Shown in pieces: positions 8,477 through 17,261 of a stretch of 40,338 nt of DNA. A program made the translations under genes and the position numbers. The notes below the pieces were generated by a model. The model was given only the letters and a program-made list of their open reading frames with translations, was not told where the DNA came from and ran no database searches. Origin of the DNA: Acidobacteriota bacterium (GTDB lineage: Bacteria; Acidobacteriota; Terriglobia; Bryobacterales; Bryobacteraceae); assembly GCA_016213725.1 (NCBI GenBank), contig JACQZS010000231.1:1-40338 (forward strand), read 5' to 3'. Position 1 is the stretch's first letter, and each line of letters starts with the position of its first letter.

Positions 8477-8884
8477 ATGCGAACAACTCTCCTGGCAGCA
8501 GTGGCAGTGATGGCAGCCCCGGCGGCATTCGCCGATTGGGGCATCAACGTGAATATCGGCACAGCGCCGTACTATGGGTATGCTCCGCAGGAAGTGGTGT
8601 ATGTGGAGCGCTACGTGCCGGCATACGAAGTGCCACAGGTTTTCGTGGTAGCGCGGCACGCGCGCATCCGGCCCGCAGTGGTGGTGGATTACTACCGCCG
8701 CCATCCATCCTGGAACAGCGTCTGTGCGCGGTTCGGAGTGCCAGATAGCGTGTTTTACGGCAACGGCTACGCCGCGCAGAGCTATGTGGCGCCGCCTCCG
8801 CCGGCGTATTATTACCGCCCCGGCCCGCCGCCGCGCGGCCACGGCCACGGACACTACAAGTCCCGCGGCCACTGGCGCGACTAG
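8477..8884 (+). CDS. Small secreted Tyr/Pro/His-rich protein of unknown function
   Basis: The 135-residue protein starts with a clear Sec signal peptide (MRTTLLAAVAVMAAPAAFA). The ATG at 8477 follows an AGGAG at 8463-8467. The mature part opens with an aromatic-rich segment containing many Tyr and Val. It has a central stretch (PSWNSVCARFGVPDSVF) that may form a small domain, and ends in a Pro/Tyr stretch and a Gly-His-rich tail. I do not recognise a family. The composition suits an envelope-associated or metal-binding protein. It lies between araB and tdh, and nothing ties it functionally to either. Confidence 0.75.
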   Translation: MRTTLLAAVAVMAAPAAFADWGINVNIGTAPYYGYAPQEVVYVERYVPAYEVPQVFVVARHARIRPAVVVDYYRRHPSWNSVCARFGVPDSVFYGNGYAAQSYVAPPPPAYYYRPGPPPRGHGHGHYKSRGHWRD

Positions 8885-8890
8885 GCCAGC

Positions 8891-9937
8891 TTACTCGGTC
8901 CAGTCCATCACGACCTTCGCCGCGTCGCCGGCAATCATCGCCTCGAAGCCCTTGCGGAAATCCGCGTAGTGGAAGCGATGCGTAATGACGGGCGAGATGT
9001 CCAGGCCTGACTGCAGCATGACGGTCATCATGTACCAGGTCTCATACATCTCGCGGCCGTAGATGCCTTTAATGGTGAGCATTGAGAAGATGACCGTGTT
9101 CCAGTCGATCAGAGAATCCTTCGGCTGAATTCCGAGCATGGCGATCTTGCCGCCGTGGCACATGTTGGCCACCATGTCGCGGAAGGCCGCCGGGCTGCCG
9201 GACATCTCCAGGCCGACGTCGAAGCCTTCCTTCATCCCCAGTTCTCTCTGAGCTTCGGCCAGCGAAGAGGTGCTGACATTGACGGCCTTGGTGACGCCGA
9301 ACTTTTCGGCCAGTTTGAGGCGCGAAGGGTTCACGTCGGTGATCACCACGTGGCGCGCGCCGGCATGGCGCACTACCGCCGCGGCCATCAGGCCGATGGG
9401 CCCGGCGCCTGTGATGAGCACGTCTTCGCCCAGCACCGGAAAGCTCAACGCGGTGTGCACGGCGTTGCCAAAGGGATCGAAGATGCTGGCCACGTCGAGC
9501 GGGATCTTGCTGGAGTGCTTCCAGAGATTGGTCATCGGCACGGAGATGTACTCGGCGAAGCAACCGGGACGGTTCACGCCCACCCCCTGCGTGTGCGCAC
9601 AGAGATGGCGGCGGCCGGCCAGGCAGTTGCGGCAGCGGCCGCAGACCACATGGCCTTCGGCGCTCACCACATCGCCGGGGAAGAAGTCGTTCACGTTTGA
9701 GCCCACCTCGACGATGCGGCCGACAAACTCATGCCCCACGGCCATGGGCACCGGGATGGTCTTTTGTGCCCACTCGTCCCACTTCCAGATGTGCACATCG
9801 GTGCCGCAGATGGCAGCCTTTTCGACGCGGATCAGCACGTCGTTGATGCCGATGGCGGGGACAGGAATCTCCTCCAGCCACAGCCCCGGCTCTGCCTTGC
9901 TCTTCACGAGGGCTTTCATCGTCTTGGGAATACTCAT
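8891..9937 (-). CDS. tdh: L-threonine 3-dehydrogenase
   Basis: This 348-residue zinc-dependent medium-chain dehydrogenase oxidises L-threonine with NAD+ to 2-amino-3-ketobutyrate in the cytoplasm. The catalytic zinc residues are visible as Cys44 in [10 protein letters not shown] and His69-Glu70 in VGHE. A four-Cys structural zinc loop follows ([15 protein letters not shown]). The Rossmann fold is marked by [12 protein letters not shown] near residue 177. CGTDVHIW is characteristic of Tdh rather than of sorbitol or alcohol dehydrogenases. A Shine-Dalgarno GGAGAA precedes the ATG. The usual partner, 2-amino-3-ketobutyrate CoA ligase (kbl), is not in this window. Confidence 0.9.
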   Translation of the reverse strand: MSIPKTMKALVKSKAEPGLWLEEIPVPAIGINDVLIRVEKAAICGTDVHIWKWDEWAQKTIPVPMAVGHEFVGRIVEVGSNVNDFFPGDVVSAEGHVVCGRCRNCLAGRRHLCAHTQGVGVNRPGCFAEYISVPMTNLWKHSSKIPLDVASIFDPFGNAVHTALSFPVLGEDVLITGAGPIGLMAAAVVRHAGARHVVITDVNPSRLKLAEKFGVTKAVNVSTSSLAEAQRELGMKEGFDVGLEMSGSPAAFRDMVANMCHGGKIAMLGIQPKDSLIDWNTVIFSMLTIKGIYGREMYETWYMMTVMLQSGLDISPVITHRFHYADFRKGFEAMIAGDAAKVVMDWTE

Positions 9938-10017
9938 GGTGTGGTTCTCCGTGGAACTTACTCCAGTAAAGCAGTTCCGGAAGCGGACGGGCTTTTCGGA
10001 CCTGCTAGCCTTTTACT

Positions 10018-12051
10018 ATGCCTTACGGTTCGAGACGCTCCTTCTTCGGAACTGCCGCCGGATTCGCCGCAGCGAAGGGCAGGGCGCGGGCCGCTGGTCA
10101 GGAGGCCGCTCTCTACCCCAGAACCATTTCTCTGAATGGCGAATGGGAGTTCTCGCTCGACCAGAAGACGTGGCGAACCGTCACGGTGCCGCACACGTGG
10201 CAAACCGAGCCGGAGACGGCGAACCACCTTGGGAAGGCCTGGTACCGCCACCGGCTGGATCCTTTTCCGGAATGGAAAGAGGGCGCAATCCGGATTGAGT
10301 TCGAGAGTGTCTTCCACTCGGCGCGCGTTTTCGTCAACAGTCGCGCGGCCGGGGAGCATATCGGCAAGGGCTATACGGCCTTCACCGTGAATGTCACTTC
10401 TCTAGTGGATTTCGAAGGCAACAATACGCTGACCGTGGAAGTGGACAACTCCTTCCAGGACGCGATGCTGCCGCGCAACAACAGTTACGACTGGACGCCG
10501 GACGGGGGCATCTACCGCCCAGTGTGGCTGCACGTCACGCCGGCCGTTTTCATCGAGCGCGTTGAGATCGACGCCGTGCCGGACCTGGGCGACGGCAGCG
10601 CCGAGGCGGCCATCCGCGCCGTAGTCTGCAACCTGGGCTCCAAGACCGCCCGGCTCCTGCTGGAAGCCGAAGTGTGCGAGGAGGAATCGGGCCGGCTGGT
10701 GGCGAAGAACTCCACCTCCACCGAGATCCCGGGCGGCCGCACGGAGACCGTGGTTCTGCCGAAGGCCCAGATCAGCCGTGCCAAACTCTGGCACTTCGAC
10801 CACCCGCACCTTTACCGGGTGCACCTCTCCGCCGGAGCCCACAGCGTGGAAGAGAGTTTCGGCATCCGCAAGTTCGAGGTGCGCGGACCGGCTTTCTACC
10901 TGAACGGCGAGCGCGTGTGGCTGATGGGCGTAGAACGCATGGCCGGCAGCCATCCGCAGTACGGCATGGCGGAGCCGCTCAGTTGGATCGAGCACGACCA
11001 CGGCGATATGAAGGAGCTGAACTGCGTCTTCACCCGCGTGCACTGGATGCAGGACCGGCGGCTGCTGGACTGGTGCGACCGCCACGGCATGTTGATCCAG
11101 CTCGAAGTGCCCACCTGGGGCCCGGGGACCTTCAAGGGCATGCAGGACTCGCCCGCCGAGGCGATCCTCAACAACGGCCTGGAACAACTGCGCGAGCTGA
11201 TCAGCCAGAACCGCAACCACCCGTGCGTTTTCGCCTGGGGTCTGTGCAATGAGATCGGCGGACAGAATCCGCCGGCCAAGAAGTTCGCACAGGCGATGTT
11301 CCGCGAGGCGCGCAAGCTGGACCCATCCCGGCCGCTTTCATACGCTTCGAACACCCTGCACAGCCACACTGCCGACGACGTGGCCGGCGAGATGGACTTC
11401 CTCGAGTGGAACGAATACTACGAGAGCTGGTACAAGGGTTCGGCCGAAAGCGTGCGCGAGGCATTGGCGAAGATCCGCGCCAGGTACCCGAACAAGCCGA
11501 TCGTCATCAGCGAGTACGGCCTGTGCGAGTGCGATCCGAAGAACCCCACCAGTGATGAGCGCCGCATCGAGATTCTCAAGTCACACAATGCGGTGTACCG
11601 CTCGGAGCCCAATGTCGGCGGCCTGATCTTCTTCTGTTACAACGACTACCGCACGCACATGGGCGACAAGGGGCTGGGCATCTTCCGGCAGCGCGTACAC
11701 GGCGTGGTGGACCTGTACGGCAATCGCAAGCCGAGCTACGAGGTGTTGCGGCAGGAGTCCAGTCCGGTGGAGACACTGGCGCTGACCCGCGCCGGTCAGA
11801 GGTGGCAGGCGGCGCTGCAGACACGGTCCACGATTCCCTGCCACACGCTGGAGGGTTATCAACTGCGCTTCACGCTTTACGGTTTTGGCGGATTGCCGAT
11901 GGAGCAGACGTTGGTGCCGGTGCCAACGTTGAAGCCCGGAGGACGATTTGAGGCCGCGGCGGAGTTCAGAGAGACCAAGCCGGTGAAGTTGGTGGTGGAG
12001 ATGGTGCGGCCGACGGGCAGCACGGTGTTGACCGCGGTTTGGAAGAGCTAA
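10018..12051 (+). CDS. Glycoside hydrolase family 2 (beta-galactosidase/glucuronidase type), exported
   Basis: The 677-residue protein has the GH2 order of sugar-binding jelly-roll (about 35-175), Ig-like domain (about 176-285) and TIM barrel (about 286-580), plus a short C-terminal beta region. The catalytic acid/base is Glu412 in CNEIGG, and the nucleophile is Glu499 in VISEYG. The N-terminus has an RRSFFGTAAGFAAA stretch resembling a Tat signal, so export is likely. The substrate (beta-galactoside, glucuronide or mannoside) cannot be fixed from sequence. It is divergent from tdh with about 80 bp between. No Shine-Dalgarno is visible before the ATG. The stop overlaps the convergent gene by 4 bp. 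Confidence 0.88.
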   Translation: MPYGSRRSFFGTAAGFAAAKGRARAAGQEAALYPRTISLNGEWEFSLDQKTWRTVTVPHTWQTEPETANHLGKAWYRHRLDPFPEWKEGAIRIEFESVFHSARVFVNSRAAGEHIGKGYTAFTVNVTSLVDFEGNNTLTVEVDNSFQDAMLPRNNSYDWTPDGGIYRPVWLHVTPAVFIERVEIDAVPDLGDGSAEAAIRAVVCNLGSKTARLLLEAEVCEEESGRLVAKNSTSTEIPGGRTETVVLPKAQISRAKLWHFDHPHLYRVHLSAGAHSVEESFGIRKFEVRGPAFYLNGERVWLMGVERMAGSHPQYGMAEPLSWIEHDHGDMKELNCVFTRVHWMQDRRLLDWCDRHGMLIQLEVPTWGPGTFKGMQDSPAEAILNNGLEQLRELISQNRNHPCVFAWGLCNEIGGQNPPAKKFAQAMFREARKLDPSRPLSYASNTLHSHTADDVAGEMDFLEWNEYYESWYKGSAESVREALAKIRARYPNKPIVISEYGLCECDPKNPTSDERRIEILKSHNAVYRSEPNVGGLIFFCYNDYRTHMGDKGLGIFRQRVHGVVDLYGNRKPSYEVLRQESSPVETLALTRAGQRWQAALQTRSTIPCHTLEGYQLRFTLYGFGGLPMEQTLVPVPTLKPGGRFEAAAEFRETKPVKLVVEMVRPTGSTVLTAVWKS

Positions 12052-12989
12052 TCCCCCGAGGGCTGATTCACGGGCACAAGGGCGGCGTGAGGAGAGCGGG
12101 TGTCGAGCAGCGGCGCGCCGGATTCCAGGCCGTTCAGCGCGAAGAGCGGGCCGGCGCCGATCCGCTCCAGGCGGGTGGGGATGAAGTCCAGTTCCAGCGC
12201 TTCTTTCACGGCCATGGAACGCGTGTCGATGGTGAGCACCTGGCGGGTGCCGCCGCTGGCGACATAGAGCAGTTTCTTCTCCACATCGACGGCGAATCCG
12301 ACGGGATCTTCGACACCTTGCCCGGCTGAAGCCAAGGCCGTCACATTGGGCATGCCTTCCCAGTTGGTCATCTTCAGGACTTCATTGCGCCCGCGATCGG
12401 CCAAGTAGAGGGCGCCGCCTGCCAGGCGGATTACTCCGGCCCGTCCCAACGGCATGACCATGAGGGGTTCCTGGCCGGGCTTCACCAAGTAGAGCGTTCC
12501 GGATTGCTTGCCTTGCGTTGTCAGAAAGGCATAGCGCGCCTCGTCGTCCACGGCCACGCTGACGATCCGTTCTTCGACGGAGGTGAGATCCACCGCACCT
12601 TTGCGCCTCGGTTCATGAGCCATGCCGGCCCAAAGATCCAGGCGGTTTTTCTCTTTGTCGATGACCGCCGCGGCATCGGAGTTCTCGCTCCACACGGCAC
12701 GCGCGACGTCGATCTTGTCAGCCATTTCGCGCCACACGGGCAGTGCGCCATCGAGCCGGCGGACCACATAGAGCGATTCCCGGCGGGCCACCAGGGCGTT
12801 GCGGCCGTCGGGCGAGGCCGCGGCCAGATCAAACTCGCGGACTTTTGCGCTGCCAGCCTGCGCGGCGTCGGCAGTGGCCACCACCTGTCGGATGGCCCGC
12901 CCCACCTGGTCGACGATCACGCCGGACGCGGGCAGGGTCTGCGCTCCGGCAAGCATCGAAGAAACAGTGATGGTGAGCAGAAGGCGCAT
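12048..12989 (-). CDS. Secreted beta-propeller-like protein of unknown function
   Basis: The 313-residue protein has a signal peptide (MRLLLTITVSSMLAGAQT). A series of roughly 40-residue beta-rich segments follows, with YVV, YLV, LYLAD and LLYVASGG motifs. This pattern is typical of six- or seven-bladed propellers (YVTN/NHL-like), often found in acidobacterial secreted proteins. No catalytic residues are recognised. It overlaps the convergent GH2 gene by 4 bp at the stops. It lies 75 bp beyond the Gfo/Idh/MocA gene in the same direction and may be cotranscribed with it. Confidence 0.75.
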   Translation of the reverse strand: MRLLLTITVSSMLAGAQTLPASGVIVDQVGRAIRQVVATADAAQAGSAKVREFDLAAASPDGRNALVARRESLYVVRRLDGALPVWREMADKIDVARAVWSENSDAAAVIDKEKNRLDLWAGMAHEPRRKGAVDLTSVEERIVSVAVDDEARYAFLTTQGKQSGTLYLVKPGQEPLMVMPLGRAGVIRLAGGALYLADRGRNEVLKMTNWEGMPNVTALASAGQGVEDPVGFAVDVEKKLLYVASGGTRQVLTIDTRSMAVKEALELDFIPTRLERIGAGPLFALNGLESGAPLLDTRSPHAALVPVNQPSGD

Positions 12990-13064
12990 GGGCGGCAGTG
13001 GGAATCCAGGAAAGAACGGTATGCCTAGATGGATTCGCCGCTCCCGCTTTCGGTTGCGAGAGTT

Positions 13065-14228
13065 TCAGGCGAACTTCACGGGGCACCCGCCGCCGAGCAC
13101 GGATTTGCGGGCCGCTTCCACCACCGCTTCGTTGTAGCGGGAGTTTTCGGGAGTCGCCATAACGCCGGCGTCGTCGAACTCCTTCAACTTCGCCCGGCGT
13201 TCGGCCAGGCCGAGACCCTGCAATTCCAGGGCGCGCTCCACGATATACGAGACAGAGCGGTAGCCATAGCCGACGGGGGTGAGACCCGGTCCGCCGACAT
13301 TGACGTACTGGAAGTAGTCCGGCGACGGCTCGTTGTAGACGTTGGCGCCATCACCGCCGGGGTGGCGGGTGTAGCAGTACTGCATGCCGCGGTATTGGTC
13401 GTCGTGGTTGATCCACGCGCCGGTTTCGCCGTTGGAGCAGTACATGTTCAGGCCCTGGGTATTGGTGCCGGGCGCGGCGTCTGGGAAGCCGAGGGCGTTC
13501 TGCACGTTGAGGCAGGCGCCATTGGACCAGATGACGCGTGCGTCGGTCCACAGCCAGCCTTCGTTTCCGTTGGGGAAGCGGTCTTTCATGCCGTAGACGG
13601 AGATTTCGACGGGCAGCAGGCCCGTGATGAAGGCGACCAGGTCCACGTAGTGGCAACCGATGTAAGTAAAGGCGTCGGTCGCTTCGCAGGTGAACCAGTT
13701 CTGGAAGTTCGAGTAGCGGTAGTACCACTTCTCGAGCAGACTCGCCGTGCCCAGCTTGAACTCACCGAAGAGTCCTGCGCGGTAGCGGCGGCGGGCCATG
13801 AGAGAGCGGTCGTCAAAGCGTTTGTGATACTCGATGCCCACCATGAGGCCGCGCTCGCGGGCCTCGTGTTCGACCTCCTCGGCTTGGGCCACGGTGAGCA
13901 CCAGCGGCTTCACGCAAAGCACGTGCTGGTCTGCCCGCAGCGCGGCCATCACGGCTTTGTAGTGCAGAGCGTCAGGCAGCGCGACCACGGCAAGCTGTTC
14001 CGGAGCCAGGCCTGCGAGGCATTCTTCGTAGGACTCCAGGCGCGGAGCGAACTTCTGGTCGGGGAAGGCTTCGTTCAACAGCGGCGCGTTGAGCAGCGCG
14101 TCGAGAGACTCCTTGCGCCGGTCGCAGATCTCGATTCCTTCCACACGGCCCAGCCGTTTCAACTGGTAGAGCGAGGGCAGAATCTGGTCGTGGGCGATCA
14201 TGCCGCCCCCAATCATAAACGTGCGCAT
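13065..14228 (-). CDS. Gfo/Idh/MocA-family oxidoreductase
   Basis: This 387-residue NAD(P)-dependent sugar or inositol dehydrogenase-like enzyme has an N-terminal Rossmann fold (GGGMIAHDQILPSL, residues 7-20). The classical E-K-P catalytic loop appears as VKP at 106-108, so the Lys is kept but the Glu is replaced. The substrate-binding half includes EYHKRF and GCHYVDL, the latter probably supplying the His and Asp near the sugar. A Shine-Dalgarno AAGGAG lies across the stop of the preceding aminotransferase gene, so translation is coupled (9-bp gap). The substrate is unknown; amino-sugar or inositol derivatives are plausible given the neighbour. Confidence 0.85.
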   Translation of the reverse strand: MRTFMIGGGMIAHDQILPSLYQLKRLGRVEGIEICDRRKESLDALLNAPLLNEAFPDQKFAPRLESYEECLAGLAPEQLAVVALPDALHYKAVMAALRADQHVLCVKPLVLTVAQAEEVEHEARERGLMVGIEYHKRFDDRSLMARRRYRAGLFGEFKLGTASLLEKWYYRYSNFQNWFTCEATDAFTYIGCHYVDLVAFITGLLPVEISVYGMKDRFPNGNEGWLWTDARVIWSNGACLNVQNALGFPDAAPGTNTQGLNMYCSNGETGAWINHDDQYRGMQYCYTRHPGGDGANVYNEPSPDYFQYVNVGGPGLTPVGYGYRSVSYIVERALELQGLGLAERRAKLKEFDDAGVMATPENSRYNEAVVEAARKSVLGGGCPVKFA

Positions 14229-14237
14229 TGTTACTCC

Positions 14238-15617
14238 TTACTGGCCAGCGCGTTCCGCCAAAACCTCGGCGAAGCTCTCTTCCAGCACTTGGCAGCCGTC
14301 TTCCACGGCTTCGGCCGTGATGGTGAGCGGCGGGGCGATTTTGATGGTGCAGCCCTGCGGCCCCACCGGGTTGAACATGAGCAATCCCTTTTCCATGGCG
14401 CGGTAGACGATGTCGTGCGCCAGCTTGCCGTCCGGCTGCCCGTGCACCGGATCCACGCAGGCCAAGCCCGCCACCAGGCCCTTGCCGGCCAGGAAGCCAG
14501 CCTCTTTGAAACGGCCCTGGATGCGGCGCAGGCCGTCCATGAGAACCTCGCCGACACGTGCAGCATTCCCTGCGAGGTCTTCCTTCAGGATCAGATCCAC
14601 GTTCGCCAGTGCCGCCGCGCAGCAGACAGGATTGCCGGTGTGCGTGGAGGAGGCGGAGCCCGGCGCGTGCATGTCCATCAGCTCGGGCCGGCCGACGATC
14701 GCAGAGATCGGCAGCGAACTGGAGATGCCCTTGCCCCAGGTAGTCAGGTCCGGCAGTACCCCGTAGTGCTCGTAACCCCACAGCTTGCCTGTGCGGCCAA
14801 AGCCGGCCTGTACTTCGTCAAACACCAGCAGCGCCTGATGGCCGTCGCACCACTGGCGCAGCATTTTGATGTATTCCACCGGCGCGAAAGCGGCCGTACC
14901 CCCCTGGTAGGTCTCCATCACCACGCCGCACACCTGGCTGGGCGCTACACCCTTTTCCGACAGCGTCCGTTCGAAGAGGTCGAAGCTGGTGTCCTCTGTC
15001 CAGAAGCCGTCCGGGAAGGGCACCTGCACGAAGCCCGGGTCGAGGTTCCCAATCCACTCCTTCAGCACCGGGATGCCGCCCACCTGCTGCGAACCCAAGG
15101 TGCGGCCGTGGAAGGCCTTTTCGAACGAAACCAACACGTTCTTGCCCCGGCCCCCCACCTTCTGCCCATGCGTCCGCGCCACCTTGATGGCAAATTCCAC
15201 GGTTTCCGAACCCGTTGTGAGGATGAAAATCTTCTTCAGCGGCTCCGGTGTCAGTGAAACCAGCCGCTCGGCCAGTTCCGCGCGAATCGCCGAGGGAAAA
15301 CAGTAGTTGGTGAGCAGCCCGTGCTGGGCCTGCTTCACGATCGCATCGACAATCTCCTGCCGCCCATGGCCGGCATTCGTGATCAAAACGCCGGAAGACC
15401 AATCCAGCCAGCAGTTGCCCCAAGCGTCGTAGACCTGGAATCCTTCGGCGCGGTCCCATACCACCGGCGGCTGACCACCCATGGCGCGCAGTTCGTACTG
15501 CTCGAGCTTCTGCAATGTCTCCAATGAAGCAGGCACCGGAATCTCGGTGACAATCCTCCGGAACTTCGTCTCAACCTGCGGCACCGGCCGCGGCATTAGT
15601 ACAGCTTCCTGGCTCAT
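14238..15617 (-). CDS. Class III pyridoxal-phosphate aminotransferase (GABA/ornithine type)
   Basis: The 459-residue fold-type I enzyme carries the PLP Schiff-base Lys296 in TTWGKGISS. The Asp of DEVQAGFGRTG (267-277) should contact the pyridine nitrogen. The G-S-E-T phosphate-binding segment is near 136-139. This family moves an omega- or alpha-amino group between an amine or amino acid and a keto acid. I infer a 4-aminobutyrate-like or amino-sugar-like donor, without proof. The ATG at 15617 is the longest; an internal ATG at residue 8 has a better-placed AGGAAG and could be the real start. It is the first gene of an operon with the Gfo/Idh/MocA enzyme and is divergent from a GntR regulator, which may control it. 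Confidence 0.88.
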   Translation of the reverse strand: MSQEAVLMPRPVPQVETKFRRIVTEIPVPASLETLQKLEQYELRAMGGQPPVVWDRAEGFQVYDAWGNCWLDWSSGVLITNAGHGRQEIVDAIVKQAQHGLLTNYCFPSAIRAELAERLVSLTPEPLKKIFILTTGSETVEFAIKVARTHGQKVGGRGKNVLVSFEKAFHGRTLGSQQVGGIPVLKEWIGNLDPGFVQVPFPDGFWTEDTSFDLFERTLSEKGVAPSQVCGVVMETYQGGTAAFAPVEYIKMLRQWCDGHQALLVFDEVQAGFGRTGKLWGYEHYGVLPDLTTWGKGISSSLPISAIVGRPELMDMHAPGSASSTHTGNPVCCAAALANVDLILKEDLAGNAARVGEVLMDGLRRIQGRFKEAGFLAGKGLVAGLACVDPVHGQPDGKLAHDIVYRAMEKGLLMFNPVGPQGCTIKIAPPLTITAEAVEDGCQVLEESFAEVLAERAGQ

Positions 15618-15710
15618 GCATTCATTCTATGCTTCCACCCGCCGCCGGCGCGAAGGGGGACCCGGCTCCGCGAGTCAACAATCAAAAGATAGCAATCAAT
15701 CCTCTTGCAT

Positions 15711-15742
15711 TGTACTAATACACTAGTACACTAGTTAACTAG
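15711..15742 (+). promoter_or_regulatory. Palindromic operator and promoter at the GntR start codon
   Basis: TGTACTA (15711-15717) and TAGTACA (15724-15730) form a perfect 7-bp inverted repeat with a 6-bp spacer. It is followed at once by the perfect 12-bp palindrome CTAGTTAACTAG (15731-15742), which touches the ATG. A promoter TTGCAT (15705-15710), 16-bp spacer, TACACT (15727-15732) would start RNA near 15740, so the message would be almost leaderless. No Shine-Dalgarno is present. I infer autoregulation by the adjacent YtrA-type GntR protein. Confidence 0.6.
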
Positions 15743-16144
15743 ATGATGTCAGCAAAGCCAGACCGGAAAGCGCCCTTCGAATTCCGATTGGATTTCTCCA
15801 GTGGCGTGCCAGTCTACCGGCAGCTGATCGATCAGGTGCAGCTTGCCATTGCCGCCGGAACTCTGACCGGCGGGCAGCAGCTACCCACCGTGAGGCAGGT
15901 GGCGGTAGACCTGGCCATCAACCCGAACACGGTGATGCGCGCCTACCGCGAGCTGGAAATCCGAGGCATTCTCACCACGCAGCAGGGCTCGGGGACATTT
16001 GTTACGCCGCAGAAAGTGGAGGAGGCGGACGCCAAGCGCCAGGAGAGGCTCAGCCGGCTGGCGGCGGAGTGCGCTTCCAAGGCCGGGGCGGAGGGCATCT
16101 CGTTGCAGGAGTTGGTGGACCGGCTGAAGGAGATGTTGCCGTGA
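15743..16144 (+). CDS. GntR-family transcriptional regulator, YtrA type
   Basis: The 133-residue protein has an N-terminal winged helix-turn-helix (about residues 20-90). It includes PVYRQLIDQV, GGQQLPTVRQVAVDLAINPNT and the wing GILTTQQGSGTFV. The C-terminal helical tail is only about 40 residues, as in the YtrA subfamily, whose members usually repress adjacent membrane or ABC-transporter genes. It probably dimerises and binds the palindromes just before its own ATG. Its stop overlaps the GTG of the next small gene (GTGA), so it heads a translationally coupled operon for the SPFH cluster. The start may also be the next codon, also ATG (15746). Confidence 0.92.
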   Translation: MMSAKPDRKAPFEFRLDFSSGVPVYRQLIDQVQLAIAAGTLTGGQQLPTVRQVAVDLAINPNTVMRAYRELEIRGILTTQQGSGTFVTPQKVEEADAKRQERLSRLAAECASKAGAEGISLQELVDRLKEMLP

Positions 16145-16287
16145 TTTCGAAAGCAGTCATCGTGATTGCCGCTTGGGTTTCCCTGGCAGTCTGCATGGCG
16201 CAGCTGTTGCAGACAGGCAGCGAGGCCGTAGTTGCGGCCGGAACGGAATTGGTTGAGTTGATGGCCCAGCGGGCCGCAAGGAGATAG
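16141..16287 (+). CDS. 48-residue single-pass membrane peptide
   Basis: A GTG start at 16141 overlaps the GntR stop by 4 bp (GTGA). The frame runs 48 codons and ends 4 bases before the next ATG. Residues about 4-23 (KAVIVIAAWVSLAVCMAQLL) form one transmembrane helix. A short polar, alternately charged tail follows. The packing between two real genes, the coupled start and the Shine-Dalgarno of the next gene inside its 3' end all support it as genuine. YtrA-type operons often hold small membrane proteins. I do not recognise a family. Confidence 0.65.
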   Translation: MISKAVIVIAAWVSLAVCMAQLLQTGSEAVVAAGTELVELMAQRAARR

Positions 16288-16291
16288 TTGT

Positions 16292-17218
16292 ATGTTCCCG
16301 AAGAAGAATCTGCAGGTTCCCGAAGTCTTCAGCGCAGCGCGGAGCACCTCCGTCAGCGGCATTGGCGTGCTGGCATGCGTCCTGATCATGCTAGCCTCGG
16401 CAGGAGTGAGCGCGCTGTTCCGTTCGCCTTGGCCGATGATTCCCGGCGCGTTGCTGGCCGTCTATTTTCTGAATGCCATCAAGGTAGCCAACCAGTGGGA
16501 AAAGGTGGCGATCCTGCGCCTGGGCAAGTACCAGGGACTGAAAGGACCGGGCGTCTTCACGATCATTCCGGTGGTGGACCAGCTCAGCAACTATGTGGAC
16601 CAGCGCGTGCGAGTCACCGACGTGAAGGCCGAATCCACACTGACACGCGATGCCGTGCCGGTATTCGTCGACGCCATCGTTTTCTGGGTGGTGTGGAACG
16701 CCGAGAAGTGCATTCTAGAGGTCCAACAGTTTGAAGAGGCCATCTCGCTGAGCGCCCAGACGGCTTTGCGGGAATCCATCGGCCGCCACCTGCTCACGGA
16801 GATGCTGACGGACCGCGACGCGCTGGGCCATGAATTGCAGAAGATACTCGACGTCAAGACCAATCCCTGGGGTGTGACCGTTCAGAGCGTGGAGATCCGC
16901 GACGTGCAGATTCCTCAGGGCTTGGAGGACGCGATGAGCCGGGAGGCACAGGCCCAACGAGAGCGTCACGCCCGCATCATCCTCGGCACCGCGGAAACCG
17001 AGATCGCGGAGAAGTTCGCTGCGGCGTCGCAGCAGTATCAGAACAACCCCATCGCGTTGCACCTGCGCGCAATGAACATGCTCTATGAGGCCATAAAGGA
17101 GAAAGGCTCCATGGTGATTGTGCCGTCCTCAGCCGTGGAGACCATGGGGCTGGGCGGGATGATCGGCACCACCGCCCTCTCCAAGCTCATGAACCCCGGC
17201 GACGCGCCTCAGGCGTGA
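16292..17218 (+). CDS. SPFH/slipin (stomatin-like) membrane protein
   Basis: The 308-residue protein has two hydrophobic N-terminal segments (about 22-43 and 48-64). The SPFH domain (about 68-240) follows, with the stomatin hallmarks NQWEKVAILRLGKYQGLKGPG and WGVTVQSVEIRDVQIPQ, then an Ala/Glu-rich helix (REAQAQRERHARIILGTAETEIAEKF) that drives oligomerisation. Slipins form ring-like scaffolds in the inner membrane and modulate proteases or transporters. AAGGAG at 16278-16283, inside the end of the small gene, places the ATG at 16292. The usual partner NfeD protease is absent from this window. The neighbours suggest that it organises a transport complex. Confidence 0.92.
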   Translation: MFPKKNLQVPEVFSAARSTSVSGIGVLACVLIMLASAGVSALFRSPWPMIPGALLAVYFLNAIKVANQWEKVAILRLGKYQGLKGPGVFTIIPVVDQLSNYVDQRVRVTDVKAESTLTRDAVPVFVDAIVFWVVWNAEKCILEVQQFEEAISLSAQTALRESIGRHLLTEMLTDRDALGHELQKILDVKTNPWGVTVQSVEIRDVQIPQGLEDAMSREAQAQRERHARIILGTAETEIAEKFAAASQQYQNNPIALHLRAMNMLYEAIKEKGSMVIVPSSAVETMGLGGMIGTTALSKLMNPGDAPQA

Positions 17219-17261
17219 AGCCGCCACAGATCAAAGACACTAACAGAAAGGCAAAACCGCC

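Noticed and set aside
13029..15257. A 742-codon forward open frame
   Set aside because: It is antisense to the Gfo/Idh/MocA and aminotransferase genes. Its translation is Ala/Val/His/Arg-rich with no motif, as expected of a GC-rich shadow.
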